From NCBI GenBank assembly GCA_001544655.2, contig FCOD02000006.1, positions 248,001 to 312,000 of the forward strand: a DNA stretch of 64,000 nt, given 5' to 3'. How positions within the stretch are numbered: position 1 is the stretch's first letter; each line of letters begins with the position of its first letter. This document shows positions 38,471 to 49,178 of this stretch, in pieces. The notes beneath the pieces were generated by a model. That model did no database searches. It was not told the origin of the DNA and was given only the letters and a program-made list of their open reading frames with translations. This DNA is from Caballeronia turbans. Its GTDB lineage: Bacteria > Pseudomonadota > Gammaproteobacteria > Burkholderiales > Burkholderiaceae. A program made the translations under genes and the position numbers.

Positions 38471-39187
38471 TTATTCGTGCGAGTCGCGCACAGACTCGCC
38501 GCCGGTTCGCGCTGAGGCACCGCTTGCCGGCCGTGGTTGTTCGGTTCGTTGTCCGCTTTGTTGCTCGATTCTTTCGATGCGCTTTTCGACGCGCGCAAGC
38601 GCATCGCGCGTTCTCGAAAGCTCGGCGTTGAACGCGTCGAGCGCGCTCTTGCGCACGAGTTGCGGCCGCTCGTCGAGGAAGTATTCGGTGAAAGTGTCCA
38701 GCAGATTCCGCCCGGTGCGCTGCGCCTGCTCCTGCACCGCCCGCGCGACGAGTCCCACGCGATGCGCAGGCGCGTCGCCGATCACGCGCGCCAGATCCTC
38801 TTCGGGATCCCAGCGCAGATGCTCCGCGAGCTTTGCGAGGGTCGTCGCAAACTCCGCGTCGCCTTCGATCCGGACATGCTTCATCACCGCGGCCTGACCG
38901 CCTTGCAGAAATACCGGCAGCGCGTCGAGCGGAACGGCGATCGTCACGTCGAATGCGCCCGCCTCGGCGTCGGTGGTCGCGGCAAAAAGGCCATCAGCTT
39001 GCACCGCGAGCGCGATCGAAACCGGCGTGCACGACAGCTTCACACGCTTGCTCGCGTACGGCTTGAGGCGTTCGAGCGCCCAAGGCTCACGCACGAGCAG
39101 ATGATTCACGGCGGCCGCGAATCCACTGGATACGGTCTTCATGGCGGGATTTGCTACGGAACGGGCGGATTCGTCTGCGTTCGTCAT
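38471..39187 (-). CDS. ubiJ: Ubiquinone biosynthesis accessory protein UbiJ (SCP2 domain)
   Basis: UbiJ is a lipid-binding assembly factor of the Ubi complex. The protein has an N-terminal segment [21 protein letters not shown], an SCP2-like middle part with [20 protein letters not shown] and [14 protein letters not shown], and a C-terminal coiled region ([19 protein letters not shown]). Placed directly before ubiB, as elsewhere. The start is uncertain: ATG 39187 (238 residues) lies only about 12 bp beyond the preceding terminator, and ATG 39142 is an alternative; neither has a clear ribosome-binding site. Confidence 0.85.
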   Translation of the reverse strand: MTNADESARSVANPAMKTVSSGFAAAVNHLLVREPWALERLKPYASKRVKLSCTPVSIALAVQADGLFAATTDAEAGAFDVTIAVPLDALPVFLQGGQAAVMKHVRIEGDAEFATTLAKLAEHLRWDPEEDLARVIGDAPAHRVGLVARAVQEQAQRTGRNLLDTFTEYFLDERPQLVRKSALDAFNAELSRTRDALARVEKRIERIEQQSGQRTEQPRPASGASARTGGESVRDSHE

Positions 39188-39199
39188 CGATTCGGAGAT

Positions 39200-39233
39200 A
39201 AAAAAACCCGCGCAAGCGGTGGCTCGCGCGGGT
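39200..39233 (-). terminator. Terminator between Tim44-like gene and ubiJ
   Basis: On the reverse strand an 8-bp stem ACCCGCGC/GCGCGGGT (39233-39226 with 39213-39206), extended by AGC/GCT, is followed by seven T (complement of 39200-39206). It separates ubiE-Tim44-like from ubiJ-ubiB. Confidence 0.75.
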
Positions 39234-39360
39234 CCTATTCTACGGGGTAAATCTGCGCGAGACGCTTTCGCGCGGTTTCCCATAACTATCTCGACATACG
39301 CTGCGCAGACCGCGCCGGACAGCAACGCGGTGGCGCTCTACAGATTTGCGCTTGCCGGCA

Positions 39361-40374
39361 TCAACTTACCTGCTGAATCCCCGCCAGCAGCCAGCCTTCA
39401 TTGCCGACTTTTTGCTTCGACAGGTTCCACACCTCGACGAACGGCTCTGCCGCCGCGCCTTCCGACTCGCGGATGAGACCGTGGAAGCGCACGCTAGCGA
39501 GGTACTCGTTCGGGCGATCTTCGACGCCGAGCAGATCGGCGTTGAGCTGCACCACGTCCGTGCGGTTCGGCGCGCTGCCGCGGGCATCGACGTCGAGTTT
39601 CACTTCGGCGAACATTTCGGGCGTCGTGAATTCGCGGATGTCGTTGACATTGCCGCGGTCCCACGCGTCCTGAAGTCGCACGAAGTAGACCTTCGCGTTA
39701 CGCAAGAATGCGTCGGTGTCGAAGCCAGCCGGCACGTTTGGATTCACGGCCGGTTGCGGCGCCGCGGATTCGATGTAGTTCGCGCCGAAGCCGCTCGGCT
39801 GTTGCGGCACTTGCGGCGGGTCTTGGTTCAGGCTCGTGCGCGCGGAGGCGCCGTACGGCGAACCCGAGGCCGAACCGGCACCAGCGTATGCAGGCGTGTT
39901 ATTGCCCTGACGCTTGCGCATGATGAAGCGGAACAGCATGACGGCCGCCAGCACGATCAAGGCAATCATGATCATGTTGGCCATCGCGCCGGCGAACGCT
40001 TCGCCCAGCCCGAAGTGCGACAGCAGCGCCGCGATACCGAGACCCGCCGCAAGACCGGCAATCGGTCCGAGCCAGCGATTGCGCGCGGGTTGCGCCGCTG
40101 CGGGTGCAGCGGGCGCGGGCTGGGCGCGTTGAGCCTGCGCCGCCTGCCCCGCCTGCCCCTGCTGCATGGATTGCGACGGCGGCGTGGCTTGATGCTGCTG
40201 CGTCGCCGTGGCCGACTGACGGCCCATGCTGCGGCCGCTGCCCATGCGCTTGGCTTCCGCCGTTTCCGCGAAGATTGCGCCGGCCGCAATAACGCCAGCC
40301 AGCGCCAAGATTCCGGCCTTCCTGAAAAAGAAGCTCAGGAAACCCCGGGATTGGGGTTTGCGCGAATCGAACAT
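39361..40374 (-). CDS. Tim44-like domain membrane protein
   Basis: The 337-residue protein has an N-terminal signal or anchor (RKAGILALAGVIAAGAIF), a long Gln/Ala/Pro-rich linker (about 50-100), a hydrophobic pair of segments at about 103-150, and a C-terminal Tim44-like domain (DAFLRNAKVYFVRLQDAWDR with the TTPEMFAEVKLD and FVEVWNLSKQKVGNEGWLLAGIQQ segments). Bacterial members are of unknown function. It begins 25 bp after ubiE and ends before a terminator. Confidence 0.85.
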   Translation of the reverse strand: MFDSRKPQSRGFLSFFFRKAGILALAGVIAAGAIFAETAEAKRMGSGRSMGRQSATATQQHQATPPSQSMQQGQAGQAAQAQRAQPAPAAPAAAQPARNRWLGPIAGLAAGLGIAALLSHFGLGEAFAGAMANMIMIALIVLAAVMLFRFIMRKRQGNNTPAYAGAGSASGSPYGASARTSLNQDPPQVPQQPSGFGANYIESAAPQPAVNPNVPAGFDTDAFLRNAKVYFVRLQDAWDRGNVNDIREFTTPEMFAEVKLDVDARGSAPNRTDVVQLNADLLGVEDRPNEYLASVRFHGLIRESEGAAAEPFVEVWNLSKQKVGNEGWLLAGIQQVS

Positions 40375-40399
40375 ATCGAATCCTTAAGAGAGTGGAACA

Positions 40400-41131
40400 C
40401 TAAAATTTTGTCCCGACGTGTAACGCTACCACGCCACCTGACAAATTGTAATATTCGACTCGATCCAAGCCTGCTTGTTCCATCATCGTTTTCAAAGTTT
40501 CCTGGTCCGGGTGCATGCGGATCGACTCGGCGAGGTACCGATAGCTGTCCGCATCTTTGGCCACTTTTTCGCCAAGCCACGGCAAAATCTTGAAACTGTA
40601 GATATCGTACGGCTTTTTGAGCGGTTCCCACACCTTCGAGAATTCCAGCACGAGAAGCTTGCCACCCGGCTTCAGCACGCGGGTCATTTCCGCCAGCGCA
40701 CGGTCCTTGTGCGTCATATTACGAAGACCGAAAGCAACCGTAACAACATTGAAATAACTGTTTGGGAACGGAATCTTCTCCGCGTCGCACAGCAATGCGG
40801 GCGTCAGCACGCCTTTGTCGATAAGCCGGTCGCGGCCCACCCGCAGCATCGATTCGTTGATGTCCGTGTGCCAGACTTCGCCGGTTTCGCCTGCCTGCCT
40901 GGCAAAGGCCATCGCCAGATCACCCGTGCCGCCCGCGATATCCAGCACCTTGTAGCCCGCCCGCACCTTGGCCTGCCCGATCGTGAAGTGCTTCCAGATC
41001 CGATGCAGTCCGCCGGACATCAGGTCGTTCATCAAGTCGTAGTTGCCAGCAACGGAGTGGAACACGCCCGCCACTTTCTTCGCCTTGTCCTGCTCGTCGA
41101 CCGTTTCGTATCCGAAGTGGGTCTTGCTCAT
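40400..41131 (-). CDS. ubiE: Ubiquinone/menaquinone C-methyltransferase UbiE
   Basis: UbiE methylates the quinone ring using SAM. The 243-residue protein has [23 protein letters not shown], the SAM motif [12 protein letters not shown], and [26 protein letters not shown], followed by [31 protein letters not shown]. Length and motifs match the family throughout. It lies downstream of the HIT and DUF971 genes on the same strand. Confidence 0.97.
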   Translation of the reverse strand: MSKTHFGYETVDEQDKAKKVAGVFHSVAGNYDLMNDLMSGGLHRIWKHFTIGQAKVRAGYKVLDIAGGTGDLAMAFARQAGETGEVWHTDINESMLRVGRDRLIDKGVLTPALLCDAEKIPFPNSYFNVVTVAFGLRNMTHKDRALAEMTRVLKPGGKLLVLEFSKVWEPLKKPYDIYSFKILPWLGEKVAKDADSYRYLAESIRMHPDQETLKTMMEQAGLDRVEYYNLSGGVVALHVGTKF

Positions 41132-41214
41132 CGCGCTCTTCCTCGCCTGTTGTTCGTTCTATGTATGCGCAATCGTCGCGCCGGCTGTGCGGCCGTATGC
41201 CGCAGCCTTGATGC

Positions 41215-41622
41215 TTAGTGGCAGTGGCCACCGGTTGGTTTGGCTGCCATCGGCGTGTCGCGGTCCACGCCCGCGGCTTCCAGTTTCGCCAGATACTCGC
41301 GCCACAATTGGTCCTGCCGCGTCGCCAGGTTGTGCAGGATGTCCCAGGAATAGATGCCCGTATTGTGGCCGTCCGAAAAATTCAGTTGCAGCGCGTAATG
41401 CCCGACCGGATCGATGCCGATGATCGTCACCTCGCGCTTGCCGGTCTGCAGGGTTTCCTGGCCCGGTCCGTGGCCCTGCACTTCAGCGGAAGGTGAGTAG
41501 ACACGCAGCAACTCGAACGGCACGCGATACGACTCCCCGCCGTATTGCAGTTCGAGCACGCGGGATTTCGAATGCACGACGACGCCGGTGGGAATCGGCG
41601 TCGTTGAAGTGAGTCCGCTCAT
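41215..41622 (-). CDS. DUF971 protein (GBBH-like N-terminal domain)
   Basis: The 135-residue protein consists of the domain found at the N terminus of gamma-butyrobetaine hydroxylases, with VLELQYGGESYRVPFELLRV and IDPVGHYALQLNFSDGHNTGIYSW as the core. C-terminal HCH and the GH residues could bind metal. Stand-alone members are common next to ubiE in beta-proteobacteria and have no proven function. It starts 9 bp after the HIT gene. Confidence 0.87.
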   Translation of the reverse strand: MSGLTSTTPIPTGVVVHSKSRVLELQYGGESYRVPFELLRVYSPSAEVQGHGPGQETLQTGKREVTIIGIDPVGHYALQLNFSDGHNTGIYSWDILHNLATRQDQLWREYLAKLEAAGVDRDTPMAAKPTGGHCH

Positions 41623-41631
41623 GATGTCGTC

Positions 41632-42078
41632 TTATGGGTGACCAACCTGCGGGCCGAACGCCTGGTTCAGCTCGTTGCGCACCTGCTCGCGCAAGAGCGT
41701 CGCCTGCGCGCGGCGTTTCGATAGCTGCGATTCGGACACCGTGCGCTGGCGTGGCGCCCAGATCGGCAGAGGGAAGCGGGAATCGTTGGAAAAGCGTGGA
41801 ATGATGTGCCAGTGGACGTGCGGCACCTGATTGCCGAGGCTCGCCAGATTGATCTTCTCCGGCACGAGCACGCGGCGCATCGCGCGCTCGACGCCGTTCA
41901 CGGCCGTCATCACGCGCGCACGGTCACCATCCGACAAATCGGACATTTCGGCGACATGCGCGCCCCAGATCACGCGGCACAGTCCCGGCCAGTCGGGCTC
42001 GTCGGCGAGGACGACGCGCAATGCGTCGTCCGACCACAGCACCTCACCGCCGTCTTCACGGCAAAACACACAGTCCAT
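41632..42078 (-). CDS. HIT-family nucleotide-binding protein
   Basis: The 148-residue protein begins MDCVFCREDG, with a CxxC, and has the histidine triad HVHWHIIPRF (His87, 89, 91) expected of nucleotide hydrolases or transferases. LWSDDALRVVLADEPDWPG is typical of the beta-proteobacterial branch. Substrate is unknown. It precedes DUF971 and ubiE and follows the large FAD oxidoreductase by 35 bp on the same strand. Confidence 0.9.
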   Translation of the reverse strand: MDCVFCREDGGEVLWSDDALRVVLADEPDWPGLCRVIWGAHVAEMSDLSDGDRARVMTAVNGVERAMRRVLVPEKINLASLGNQVPHVHWHIIPRFSNDSRFPLPIWAPRQRTVSESQLSKRRAQATLLREQVRNELNQAFGPQVGHP

Positions 42079-42113
42079 CCTGAACCTCTAGCGAATCAAC
42101 CTCGATTTCGCTA

Positions 42114-45100
42114 TTACACCAGCACGCGCTCGATACCGCCATTGTTCGCGCTTTCGACATACTGTTCCATCCAGTTTTCGCCGAGCACCTTGCGCGCCAT
42201 TTCCACGACGATATAGTCCGCCTCGATGTTGGCGTCCTCGTTGTAGCGCGACAGGCCCTGCAAGCACGACGGGCAGCTCGTGAGGATTTTCACGTCCTGG
42301 CCATTCGGTTGCGGACCGTCGCCGGCCTTGAGCACCGAGCCCGGTTGCGCGCCCGCCGCACCGGCCGCCGCGTTCGCCATGTTGATGGCGTTCGCGCCCG
42401 CTTCGGCGACGAGCGGGATTCCGCGCAACCTGGCCGCGCCCTTGCGGATCTCCTCTTCCTTGCGAAAGCGCACTTGCGTCGAAATGTCCGGCCGCGTGAC
42501 CGCCAGCGTGCCCGACTCGCCGCAGCAACGATCGTTCTTCTCGATCTTGTAGCCGTCGTTCTTGGAGCCCATCAGGTCGTTGACGAGCTTGACCGGGTCC
42601 ATTGTCTTGATCGGCGAGTGACACGGGTCGTGGTACATGTAGCGCGTGCCCGTCACGCCGTCGAGCTTGATGTTCTTTTCGAGCAGGAATTCGTGAATGT
42701 CGATGATCCGGCAGCCCGGGAAGATCTTCTCGAATTCATAGCCCGCAAGCTGGTCATAGCAGGTTCCGCACGACACGACCACGGTCTTGATATCGAGATA
42801 GTTCAGCGTATTCGCGACCCGATGGAACAGCACCCGATTGTCCGTGACGATCTTCTCGGCCTTGTCGTACTGCCCCGAGCCGCGCTGCGGATAACCGCAG
42901 CACAGATAGCCCGGCGGCAGCACGGTCTGCACGCCCGCTTCCCACAACATGGCCTGCGTCGCGAGCCCGACTTGCGAGAACAGGCGCTCCGAGCCGCAGC
43001 CGGGGAAATAGAACACGGCTTCCGAATCGACGGTAGTCGTCTTCGGATTTCGGATGATCGGGACGATCTTGTTGTCTTCGATATCCAGCAGCGCGCGCGC
43101 CGTCTTCTTAGGCAGATTGCCCGGCATCTTCTTGTTCATGAAGTGGATCACCTGCGTGACCACGGGCGGCTTGCCGACCGTCGCGGGCGGTTTCGCCGTC
43201 TGCTTCTTCGCGAACTTCTTCAGCACGTCGTTGCCGAAGCGCTGCGCCTTGTAGCCGACACCCATCATCGCGGTGCGCGCGAGATTGATGGTCTGCGGAT
43301 TCGTCGCATTGAGGAAGAACATGCCCGCCGCGTTGCCCGCGTTGAACTTCTTCTTGCCCATCTTGCGCAAAAGATTGCGCATGTTCATCGTGACATCGCC
43401 GAAGTCGATCTTCACCGGGCACGGCGTCACGCATTTATGGCAGACCGTGCAGTGATCGGCGACGTCGTTGAACTCGTCCCAATGCTTGATCGATACGCCG
43501 CGGCGCGTCTGCTCTTCATACAGGAAGGCCTCGACCAGCAGCGAAGTCGCGAGAATCTTGTTGCGCGGGCTGTACAGCAGGTTCGCGCGCGGCACGTGCG
43601 TCGCGCAGACCGGCTTGCACTTGCCGCAGCGCAGGCAGTCCTTGATCGAATCGGAAATCGCGCCGATATCCGACTGCTGCATGATGAGCGACTCGTAGCC
43701 CATCAGCCCGAAGCTCGGCGTGTAGGCGTTGCGCAGGTCCGCCCCTTCGAACAGCTTGCCCTTGTTGAAGCGACCGTGCGGATCGACGCGCTGCTTGTAC
43801 GCGCGGAAATCGCCGATTTCCTCTTCGGTCAGAAACTCCAGCTTGGTGATGCCGATACCGTGCTCGCCCGAAATCACGCCATCGAGCGAACGCGCGAGCT
43901 TCATGATGCGCGCCACCGCGTGATGCGCGTCCTGCAGCATCTCGTAGTTGTCGGAGTTGACGGGAATGTTCGTGTGCACGTTGCCATCGCCCGCATGCAT
44001 GTGCAGCGCGACGAACACGCGTCCGCGCAGAACCTGCTTGTGGATGGCCTGCGCTTCGTCGAGGATCGGCTTGAATTCGCCGCCGTTGAAGATCTGACGC
44101 AGTTCCGCGCGAATCTCCTGCTTCCACGAGATGCGCACCGTGCGATCCTGCGCGACGTGGAAGATGTTCGCATCCGGCTGCACGTCGACGCGATCCGCGA
44201 GCTTTTCGGCGAGCGCTGCGTAGCCGAGATTGACGAGATAGTGCTGCGCCTCGCGCAACGGCATGTCGAGCTTTTCGCTGACGAAGGTCCAGCGCTCGCG
44301 CACGCGCTTGAGCAGGTCGAGCGCCTGCTGCACGCGATCTTCGAGGAGTTCGGCGCTGGGAATTTCGTTCGCGTCGTCGGTCTTGCCGAGCGGCAGCTTG
44401 CCGGTGCGGAAGAACGCTTCGAGCGCATCGACGAGTTGCAGCTTGTTCTTGATCGACAGCTCGATATTGATGCGCTCGATGCCGTCCGTGTACTCACCCA
44501 TGCGGTTGAGCGGGATCACGACGTCTTCGTTGATCTTGAACGCGTTCGTATGCTTTGCGATCGCCGCGGTGCGCGAGCGGTCGAGCCAGAAACGCTTGCG
44601 CGCCTCGGCGTTCACGGCGACGAAGCCTTCGCCGCTCTTGCCGTTGGCCATGCGCACGACTTCGGAAGTCGCGGCGGCGACGGCATCGGCGTCATTGCCG
44701 ACGATATCGCCGATCAGCACCATCTTCGGGAAAGCATTGCGCTTGCTCTTGGTCGCGTAGCCGACCGCGCGCAGATAGCGCTCATCGAGATGCTCCAGGC
44801 CGGCGAGAATCGCGCCGCCCTGCTTCGACGTTTCGAAGAGATAGTCCTTGATCTCCACGATGCTCGGAATTGCGTCGCGCGCCTGGCCGAAGAATTCGAG
44901 GCAAACGGTGCGCGTGTGCGCGGGCATCTTGTGCAGGATCCAGCGCGCGGACGTGATCAGCCCGTCGCAGCCTTCCTTCTGCACGCCGGGAAGGCCGGCG
45001 AGGAATTTGTCGGTGACGTCCTTGCCGAGCCCTTCCTTGCGGAACGTGCGGCCGGTGATGTCGAGATTTTCGGTACGCAGAAGTTTCTCGCCCGGCGGAC

Positions 45101-46208
45101 GATTGCCGTCGAACCAGTCGAGCCGGAAGCGCGCCACTTCGACGTCGTGAATCTTGCCGCAGTTGTGATCCAGACGCGTGACTTCGAGCCAGTTGCCTTC
45201 CGGATCGACCATGCGCCACCACGCGAGGTTGTCGAGCGCCGTGCCCCACAACACGGCCTTCTTGCCGCCCGCGTTCATCGCGACATTGCCGCCGACGCAC
45301 GAGGCATCGAGCGAAGTCGGATCGACGGCGAACACGAAGCCCGCCTGCTCGGCCGCCTCGGTGACGCGCCGTGTGACGACGCCCGCGCCGGAGAAAATCG
45401 TCGCGACCTTGTGATCGACGCCCGGCAGATCGGTCATTTCGACGGGACCGAGCTGCTCGAGCTTTTCCGTGTTGATGACGGCCGAGAACGGCGTGAGCGG
45501 AATCGCGCCGCCCGTATAGCCGGTGCCGCCGCCGCGCGGAATGACGGTGAGTCCCAGTTCGAAGCACGCCTTGATCAGGCCGGCGATTTCGCCTTCGGTG
45601 TCCGGCGTCAGCACGACGAACGGGTATTCGACGCGCCAGTCCGTCGCGTCGGTGACGTGCGAGACGCGCGACAGGCCATCGAACTTGATGTTGTCTTTCT
45701 GCGTCTCCTTGCCCAGCACGCGCGAAGCGCGCCGGCGCAAGTCGGCCATGCTGCCGAACTCGGAGGCGAAGTCGTCGACGGCGCGGCGCGCGGCGGTAAT
45801 CAGCAACTGCACGCGCTCGGCGCGCTCGCGGCTGCCGGCTTCGTCGCTATGCGCGGTGAGATCGGCGCTGCGGCGCTTATCGATCTCCGTGAGCCGGTGA
45901 TTCAGCGCCTCGACCAGCAGCGCGCGGCGCTTCGGGTTGTCCAGCAGGTCGTCCTGGAGATACGGATTGCGCCGCACGACCCAGATATCGCCGAGCACTT
46001 CGTACAGCATGCGCGCGGAGCGGCCCGTGCGGCGCTCGTTGCGAAGTTCGTCGAGCACGGCCCAGGCTTCGTCGCCCAGGAGCCGCATGACGATTTCACG
46101 ATCGGAGAACGACGTGTAGTTATAGGGAATTTCGCGCAGACGGGGCTCGACATCGAGCGCCAAGGCGGCATGGGCGCCGTTCGGATCGAAGGCTTGAGGT
46201 GCGTTCAT
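42114..46208 (-). CDS. FAD/Fe-S oxidoreductase, DUF3683-FAD-CCG fusion (1364 aa)
   Basis: A very large fused dehydrogenase. The N-terminal about 150 residues match DUF3683 ([21 protein letters not shown]). A vanillyl-alcohol-oxidase type FAD domain follows ([17 protein letters not shown] near residue 223), then the FAD-oxidase C-terminal domain ending [15 protein letters not shown]. Two 4Fe-4S motifs are [11 protein letters not shown] (near 856) and [13 protein letters not shown] (near 926). The last 400 residues hold CCG-type cysteine clusters ([33 protein letters not shown]), as in GlpC/GlcF/LutA. It probably oxidises a 2-hydroxy acid such as D-lactate or glycolate; substrate is unproven. 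ATG 46208 was chosen. Confidence 0.88.
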   Translation of the reverse strand: MNAPQAFDPNGAHAALALDVEPRLREIPYNYTSFSDREIVMRLLGDEAWAVLDELRNERRTGRSARMLYEVLGDIWVVRRNPYLQDDLLDNPKRRALLVEALNHRLTEIDKRRSADLTAHSDEAGSRERAERVQLLITAARRAVDDFASEFGSMADLRRRASRVLGKETQKDNIKFDGLSRVSHVTDATDWRVEYPFVVLTPDTEGEIAGLIKACFELGLTVIPRGGGTGYTGGAIPLTPFSAVINTEKLEQLGPVEMTDLPGVDHKVATIFSGAGVVTRRVTEAAEQAGFVFAVDPTSLDASCVGGNVAMNAGGKKAVLWGTALDNLAWWRMVDPEGNWLEVTRLDHNCGKIHDVEVARFRLDWFDGNRPPGEKLLRTENLDITGRTFRKEGLGKDVTDKFLAGLPGVQKEGCDGLITSARWILHKMPAHTRTVCLEFFGQARDAIPSIVEIKDYLFETSKQGGAILAGLEHLDERYLRAVGYATKSKRNAFPKMVLIGDIVGNDADAVAAATSEVVRMANGKSGEGFVAVNAEARKRFWLDRSRTAAIAKHTNAFKINEDVVIPLNRMGEYTDGIERINIELSIKNKLQLVDALEAFFRTGKLPLGKTDDANEIPSAELLEDRVQQALDLLKRVRERWTFVSEKLDMPLREAQHYLVNLGYAALAEKLADRVDVQPDANIFHVAQDRTVRISWKQEIRAELRQIFNGGEFKPILDEAQAIHKQVLRGRVFVALHMHAGDGNVHTNIPVNSDNYEMLQDAHHAVARIMKLARSLDGVISGEHGIGITKLEFLTEEEIGDFRAYKQRVDPHGRFNKGKLFEGADLRNAYTPSFGLMGYESLIMQQSDIGAISDSIKDCLRCGKCKPVCATHVPRANLLYSPRNKILATSLLVEAFLYEEQTRRGVSIKHWDEFNDVADHCTVCHKCVTPCPVKIDFGDVTMNMRNLLRKMGKKKFNAGNAAGMFFLNATNPQTINLARTAMMGVGYKAQRFGNDVLKKFAKKQTAKPPATVGKPPVVTQVIHFMNKKMPGNLPKKTARALLDIEDNKIVPIIRNPKTTTVDSEAVFYFPGCGSERLFSQVGLATQAMLWEAGVQTVLPPGYLCCGYPQRGSGQYDKAEKIVTDNRVLFHRVANTLNYLDIKTVVVSCGTCYDQLAGYEFEKIFPGCRIIDIHEFLLEKNIKLDGVTGTRYMYHDPCHSPIKTMDPVKLVNDLMGSKNDGYKIEKNDRCCGESGTLAVTRPDISTQVRFRKEEEIRKGAARLRGIPLVAEAGANAINMANAAAGAAGAQPGSVLKAGDGPQPNGQDVKILTSCPSCLQGLSRYNEDANIEADYIVVEMARKVLGENWMEQYVESANNGGIERVLV

Positions 46209-46733
46209 GTTCGACGGTTCGGTGTGCCGGCGGGCGCGCTTCGAAAAGCGGAAACGCCGACGATGCGCGTGGGGGCGCAAATTTTCGAATGAGACTTATC
46301 TTGGCGAAGGCCGCCGGGTGACGCAGCGTGAAACGCGGCGAAGTGAACTCCATCACGGCGCCTTCGATGTGCCCTGGATCAACGCCACGATCGCGCGCGG
46401 CGCGCATGCCGCTCGGCCGCCGGGTGCGACGCGCGGGAGACATGCGCCCAAAAATCGATCCGAAGCTGCCGGTGCATCTGCCGATCCTGATTGCTGATTC
46501 GTAAAAGGAAATTCTAACTCATCGCGGTGACGCGCGTTCGCGGTTGCTAGCAGCGAGAAGGGGCTTTTGCGTGCGCATTCGCGACGCGTTCGTGTCATTT
46601 TCGACGCTTTTTTGCACGACCGTCCGGACGGTAGAAACGCATGGCGTGCCCGGAAGGCGCGCGGTTGGCGCTATCATTGATGCTTTCGCCCTCAAAAACC
46701 CGCGCGCACCGTTGCCGCGTGACGATTCCACGC
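46209..46733. other. Intergenic region between the FAD enzyme and ilvA
   Basis: A 525-bp divergent gap. I see no gene here; the short open frames look like noise. A perfect 14-bp palindrome ACCGTCCGGACGGT lies at 46619-46632, and a -10-like TATCAT at about 46673-46678 could belong to ilvA, giving a leader near 50 nt. Nothing else is recognisable between 46209 and 46600. Confidence 0.5.
46619..46632. promoter_or_regulatory. Orphan 14-bp palindrome ahead of ilvA
   Basis: ACCGTCCGGACGGT is a perfect palindrome about 100 bp upstream of the ilvA start, close to the -35 area of the putative promoter. The form is usual for TetR-family operators, but no TetR gene is adjacent. Confidence 0.45.
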
Positions 46734-48257
46734 ATGACACATCCCGACTACCTGAAGAAAGTGCTGACCGCGCGCGTGTACGACGTCGCGCGGGAGAGCG
46801 AGCTCGAACCCGCGCGCATCCTGTCGGCGCGTCTGCGCAATTCCGTGTTCCTGAAACGCGAGGACAACCAGCCGGTGTTCTCCTTCAAAATTCGCGGCGC
46901 TTACAACAAGATGGCGAATCTGTCGGCGGACGAACTCGCGCGCGGCGTGATCACGGCGTCGGCGGGCAATCATGCGCAGGGTGTGGCGCTGTCGGCGGCG
47001 CGGCTCGGCTGCCGTGCGGTGATCGCAGTGCCGACCACAACCCCGCAGGTCAAGATCGACGCGATCCGCGCGCATGGCGGACCGACCGTCGAAGTGGTGC
47101 TCGCGGGCGAATCGTACAGCGACGCGTACGCGCGCGCCGTGCAGCTTCAGGAAGAGCGCGGCCTGACCTTCGTGCACCCGTTCGACGATCCGGAGGTGAT
47201 CGCCGGACAGGGCACTATTGCCATGGAGATCCTGCGCCAGCACCAGGCCCCGATTCACGCGATCTTCGTGCCGATCGGCGGCGGTGGACTCGCGGCGGGC
47301 GTCGCGGCGTACATCAAGGCGGTGCGGCCGGAGATCAAGGTGATCGGCGTGCAGACCGAGGATTCCTGCGCGATGGCGCAGTCGATCGAGGCCGGCAAAC
47401 GCATCACGCTGAACGAAGTCGGGCTGTTTTCGGATGGCACGGCGGTGAAGCTCGTCGGCGAGGAGACGTTCCGGCTGTGCAACGAATTGCTCGATGAAGT
47501 CGTCACCGTCGATACCGACGCGCTTTGCGCAGCGATCAAGGACGTGTTTCAGGACACCCGCAGCGTGCTCGAGCCGGCGGGATCGCTCGCTGTCGCGGGC
47601 GCCAAGCTCTACGCGGAGCGCGAAGGCATCGAAGGCAAGACGCTCGTCGCGGTGACGTCGGGCGCGAACATGAACTTCGACCGCATGCGCTTCGTCGCGG
47701 AGCGCGCGGAAGTCGGCGAGGCGCGCGAAGCCGTGTTCGCCGTGACGATTCCCGAGGAGCGCGGCAGCTTCAGGCGCTTCTGCGAGCTCGTCGGCACACG
47801 CAGCGTGACGGAATTCAACTACCGCATTGCCGATGAAAAGGCCGCGCATATCTTCGTCGGCGTGCAGATCAAGTCGCGCAAGGAAACGGCGCAGATGATG
47901 TCGTCGTTCGTCGAGCATGGTTTCGCGACGGTCGACCTGTCGCACGATGAACTTTCGAAACAGCACATCCGTTACATGGTCGGCGGTCATTCGCCGCTCG
48001 CGCGGGACGAACGCCTGCTGCGCTTCGAATTCCCGGAGCGCCCGGGCGCGCTGATGAAGTTCCTGTCGTCGATGGCGCCGGACTGGAACATCAGCCTGTT
48101 CCATTATCGGAATCAGGGCGCGGATACCAGCTCGATTCTCGTCGGCATTCAGGTGCCGCAGTCGGACAATGCGGAGTTCGAGCGCTTCCTCGCGACGCTC
48201 GGCTATCCGTGGTGGGACGAAGGCGCGAACCCGGTGTACAAGCTGTTCCTGGCTTAA
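46734..48257 (+). CDS. ilvA: Threonine ammonia-lyase, biosynthetic
   Basis: IlvA deaminates threonine to 2-oxobutyrate, the first step to isoleucine. The 507-residue protein has the PLP lysine in NQPVFSFKIRGAYNKM, ASAGNHAQGVALSA, the phosphate loop PIGGGGLAAGV, and two C-terminal ACT-like regulatory parts (FAVTIPEERGSFRRFCELVG and LLRFEFPERPGALMKFLSSM) that allow feedback control by isoleucine. ATG 46734 (MTHPDYLKKVLTARVYDVA) was chosen. It starts a tight cluster with the nucleotidase and queF genes. Confidence 0.96.
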   Translation: MTHPDYLKKVLTARVYDVARESELEPARILSARLRNSVFLKREDNQPVFSFKIRGAYNKMANLSADELARGVITASAGNHAQGVALSAARLGCRAVIAVPTTTPQVKIDAIRAHGGPTVEVVLAGESYSDAYARAVQLQEERGLTFVHPFDDPEVIAGQGTIAMEILRQHQAPIHAIFVPIGGGGLAAGVAAYIKAVRPEIKVIGVQTEDSCAMAQSIEAGKRITLNEVGLFSDGTAVKLVGEETFRLCNELLDEVVTVDTDALCAAIKDVFQDTRSVLEPAGSLAVAGAKLYAEREGIEGKTLVAVTSGANMNFDRMRFVAERAEVGEAREAVFAVTIPEERGSFRRFCELVGTRSVTEFNYRIADEKAAHIFVGVQIKSRKETAQMMSSFVEHGFATVDLSHDELSKQHIRYMVGGHSPLARDERLLRFEFPERPGALMKFLSSMAPDWNISLFHYRNQGADTSSILVGIQVPQSDNAEFERFLATLGYPWWDEGANPVYKLFLA

Positions 48258-48263
48258 GCAGCG

Positions 48264-49178
48264 ATGCCGAAGTTCACGCTCGAAGACAAGCTCGTCGTCG
48301 CGATTTCGTCGCGCGCGCTTTTCGATTTCGAGGAAGAGAACCGCGTCTTCGAGACAGGCGATCTCGCCCAATACGAAGCGTTGCAACGTTCACGGCTGGA
48401 GACGCCCGCGAAGCCGGGCGTCGCGTTCGGGCTGATCCGCAAGCTGCTCGCGCTCAACGCGGGCGAGCAGCGCGTCGAAGTGGTGATTCTGTCGCGCAGC
48501 GATCCGATCAGCGGTCTGCGCGCGTTTCATTCGTGCCGCGAGCATGGTCTCGCGATCGAGCGCGGCGTGTTCACGCGCGGCCGCTCGCCGTTCGCGTATC
48601 TGAAGCCGCTGCGGGCGTCGCTGTTTCTGTCGGCGAATCCGCACGATGTGCGCGACGCGCTCGCCGCCGGTTTTCCAGCTGCGCGCGTACTGCCGGAAAC
48701 GCCGCGCGCCGCGAGCCGTTATGCGGACGAGATTCGCATCGCGTTCGACGGCGACGCCGTTCTGTTCTCCGACGAAGCCGAGCGCATCTTTCAGAGCGAG
48801 GGGCTCGGCGCGTTCGTCGGCCACGAAACGCAAAAGAAGGATTCGCCGCTTCCCGGCGGCCCGCTCAAACCGCTGCTGGCGGCGTTGAACAAGTTGCAGC
48901 GCATCGCCGACGACAACGAAAGCAAGTCGCCGATGCACATCCGCACCGCGCTCGTCACCGCGCGCTCCGCGCCCGCGCATGAGCGCGCGATCCGCACGCT
49001 GATGGCCTGGGACATCGAAATCGACGAAGCGATGTTTCTCGGCGGCCTCGACAAAGGCGAATTCCTGCGAGAATTCGAGCCCGATTTTTTCTTCGACGAT
49101 CAAATTCGCCACTGCGAATCGGCCCGCGTCGTCACCGCGACGGGGCATGTTCTCAGCGGCATTGCGAACGCATCATGA
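48264..49178 (+). CDS. 5'-nucleotidase (PF06189-like)
   Basis: The 304-residue protein matches cytosolic 5'-nucleotidases of the cN-I type by its [18 protein letters not shown] motif with the HAD-like Asp pair and by [17 protein letters not shown] at the N terminus. It likely dephosphorylates nucleoside monophosphates in the cytoplasm. It starts 6 bp after ilvA and overlaps the queF start by 4 bp (ATGA), so the three genes are probably one transcript. Confidence 0.87.
   Translation: MPKFTLEDKLVVAISSRALFDFEEENRVFETGDLAQYEALQRSRLETPAKPGVAFGLIRKLLALNAGEQRVEVVILSRSDPISGLRAFHSCREHGLAIERGVFTRGRSPFAYLKPLRASLFLSANPHDVRDALAAGFPAARVLPETPRAASRYADEIRIAFDGDAVLFSDEAERIFQSEGLGAFVGHETQKKDSPLPGGPLKPLLAALNKLQRIADDNESKSPMHIRTALVTARSAPAHERAIRTLMAWDIEIDEAMFLGGLDKGEFLREFEPDFFFDDQIRHCESARVVTATGHVLSGIANAS

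Noticed and set aside
42309-46292. Very long open frame (about 1327 codons) on the + strand opposite the FAD/Fe-S enzyme
   Set aside because: It mirrors the third-position GC bias of the real gene. The translation is Arg/His/Ala-rich, matches no family, and the reverse-strand gene has FAD and Fe-S motifs.
46692-48386. Long reverse-strand open frame opposite ilvA
   Set aside because: It spans the end of ilvA and the start of the nucleotidase gene and has no domain, whereas ilvA has PLP and ACT motifs.
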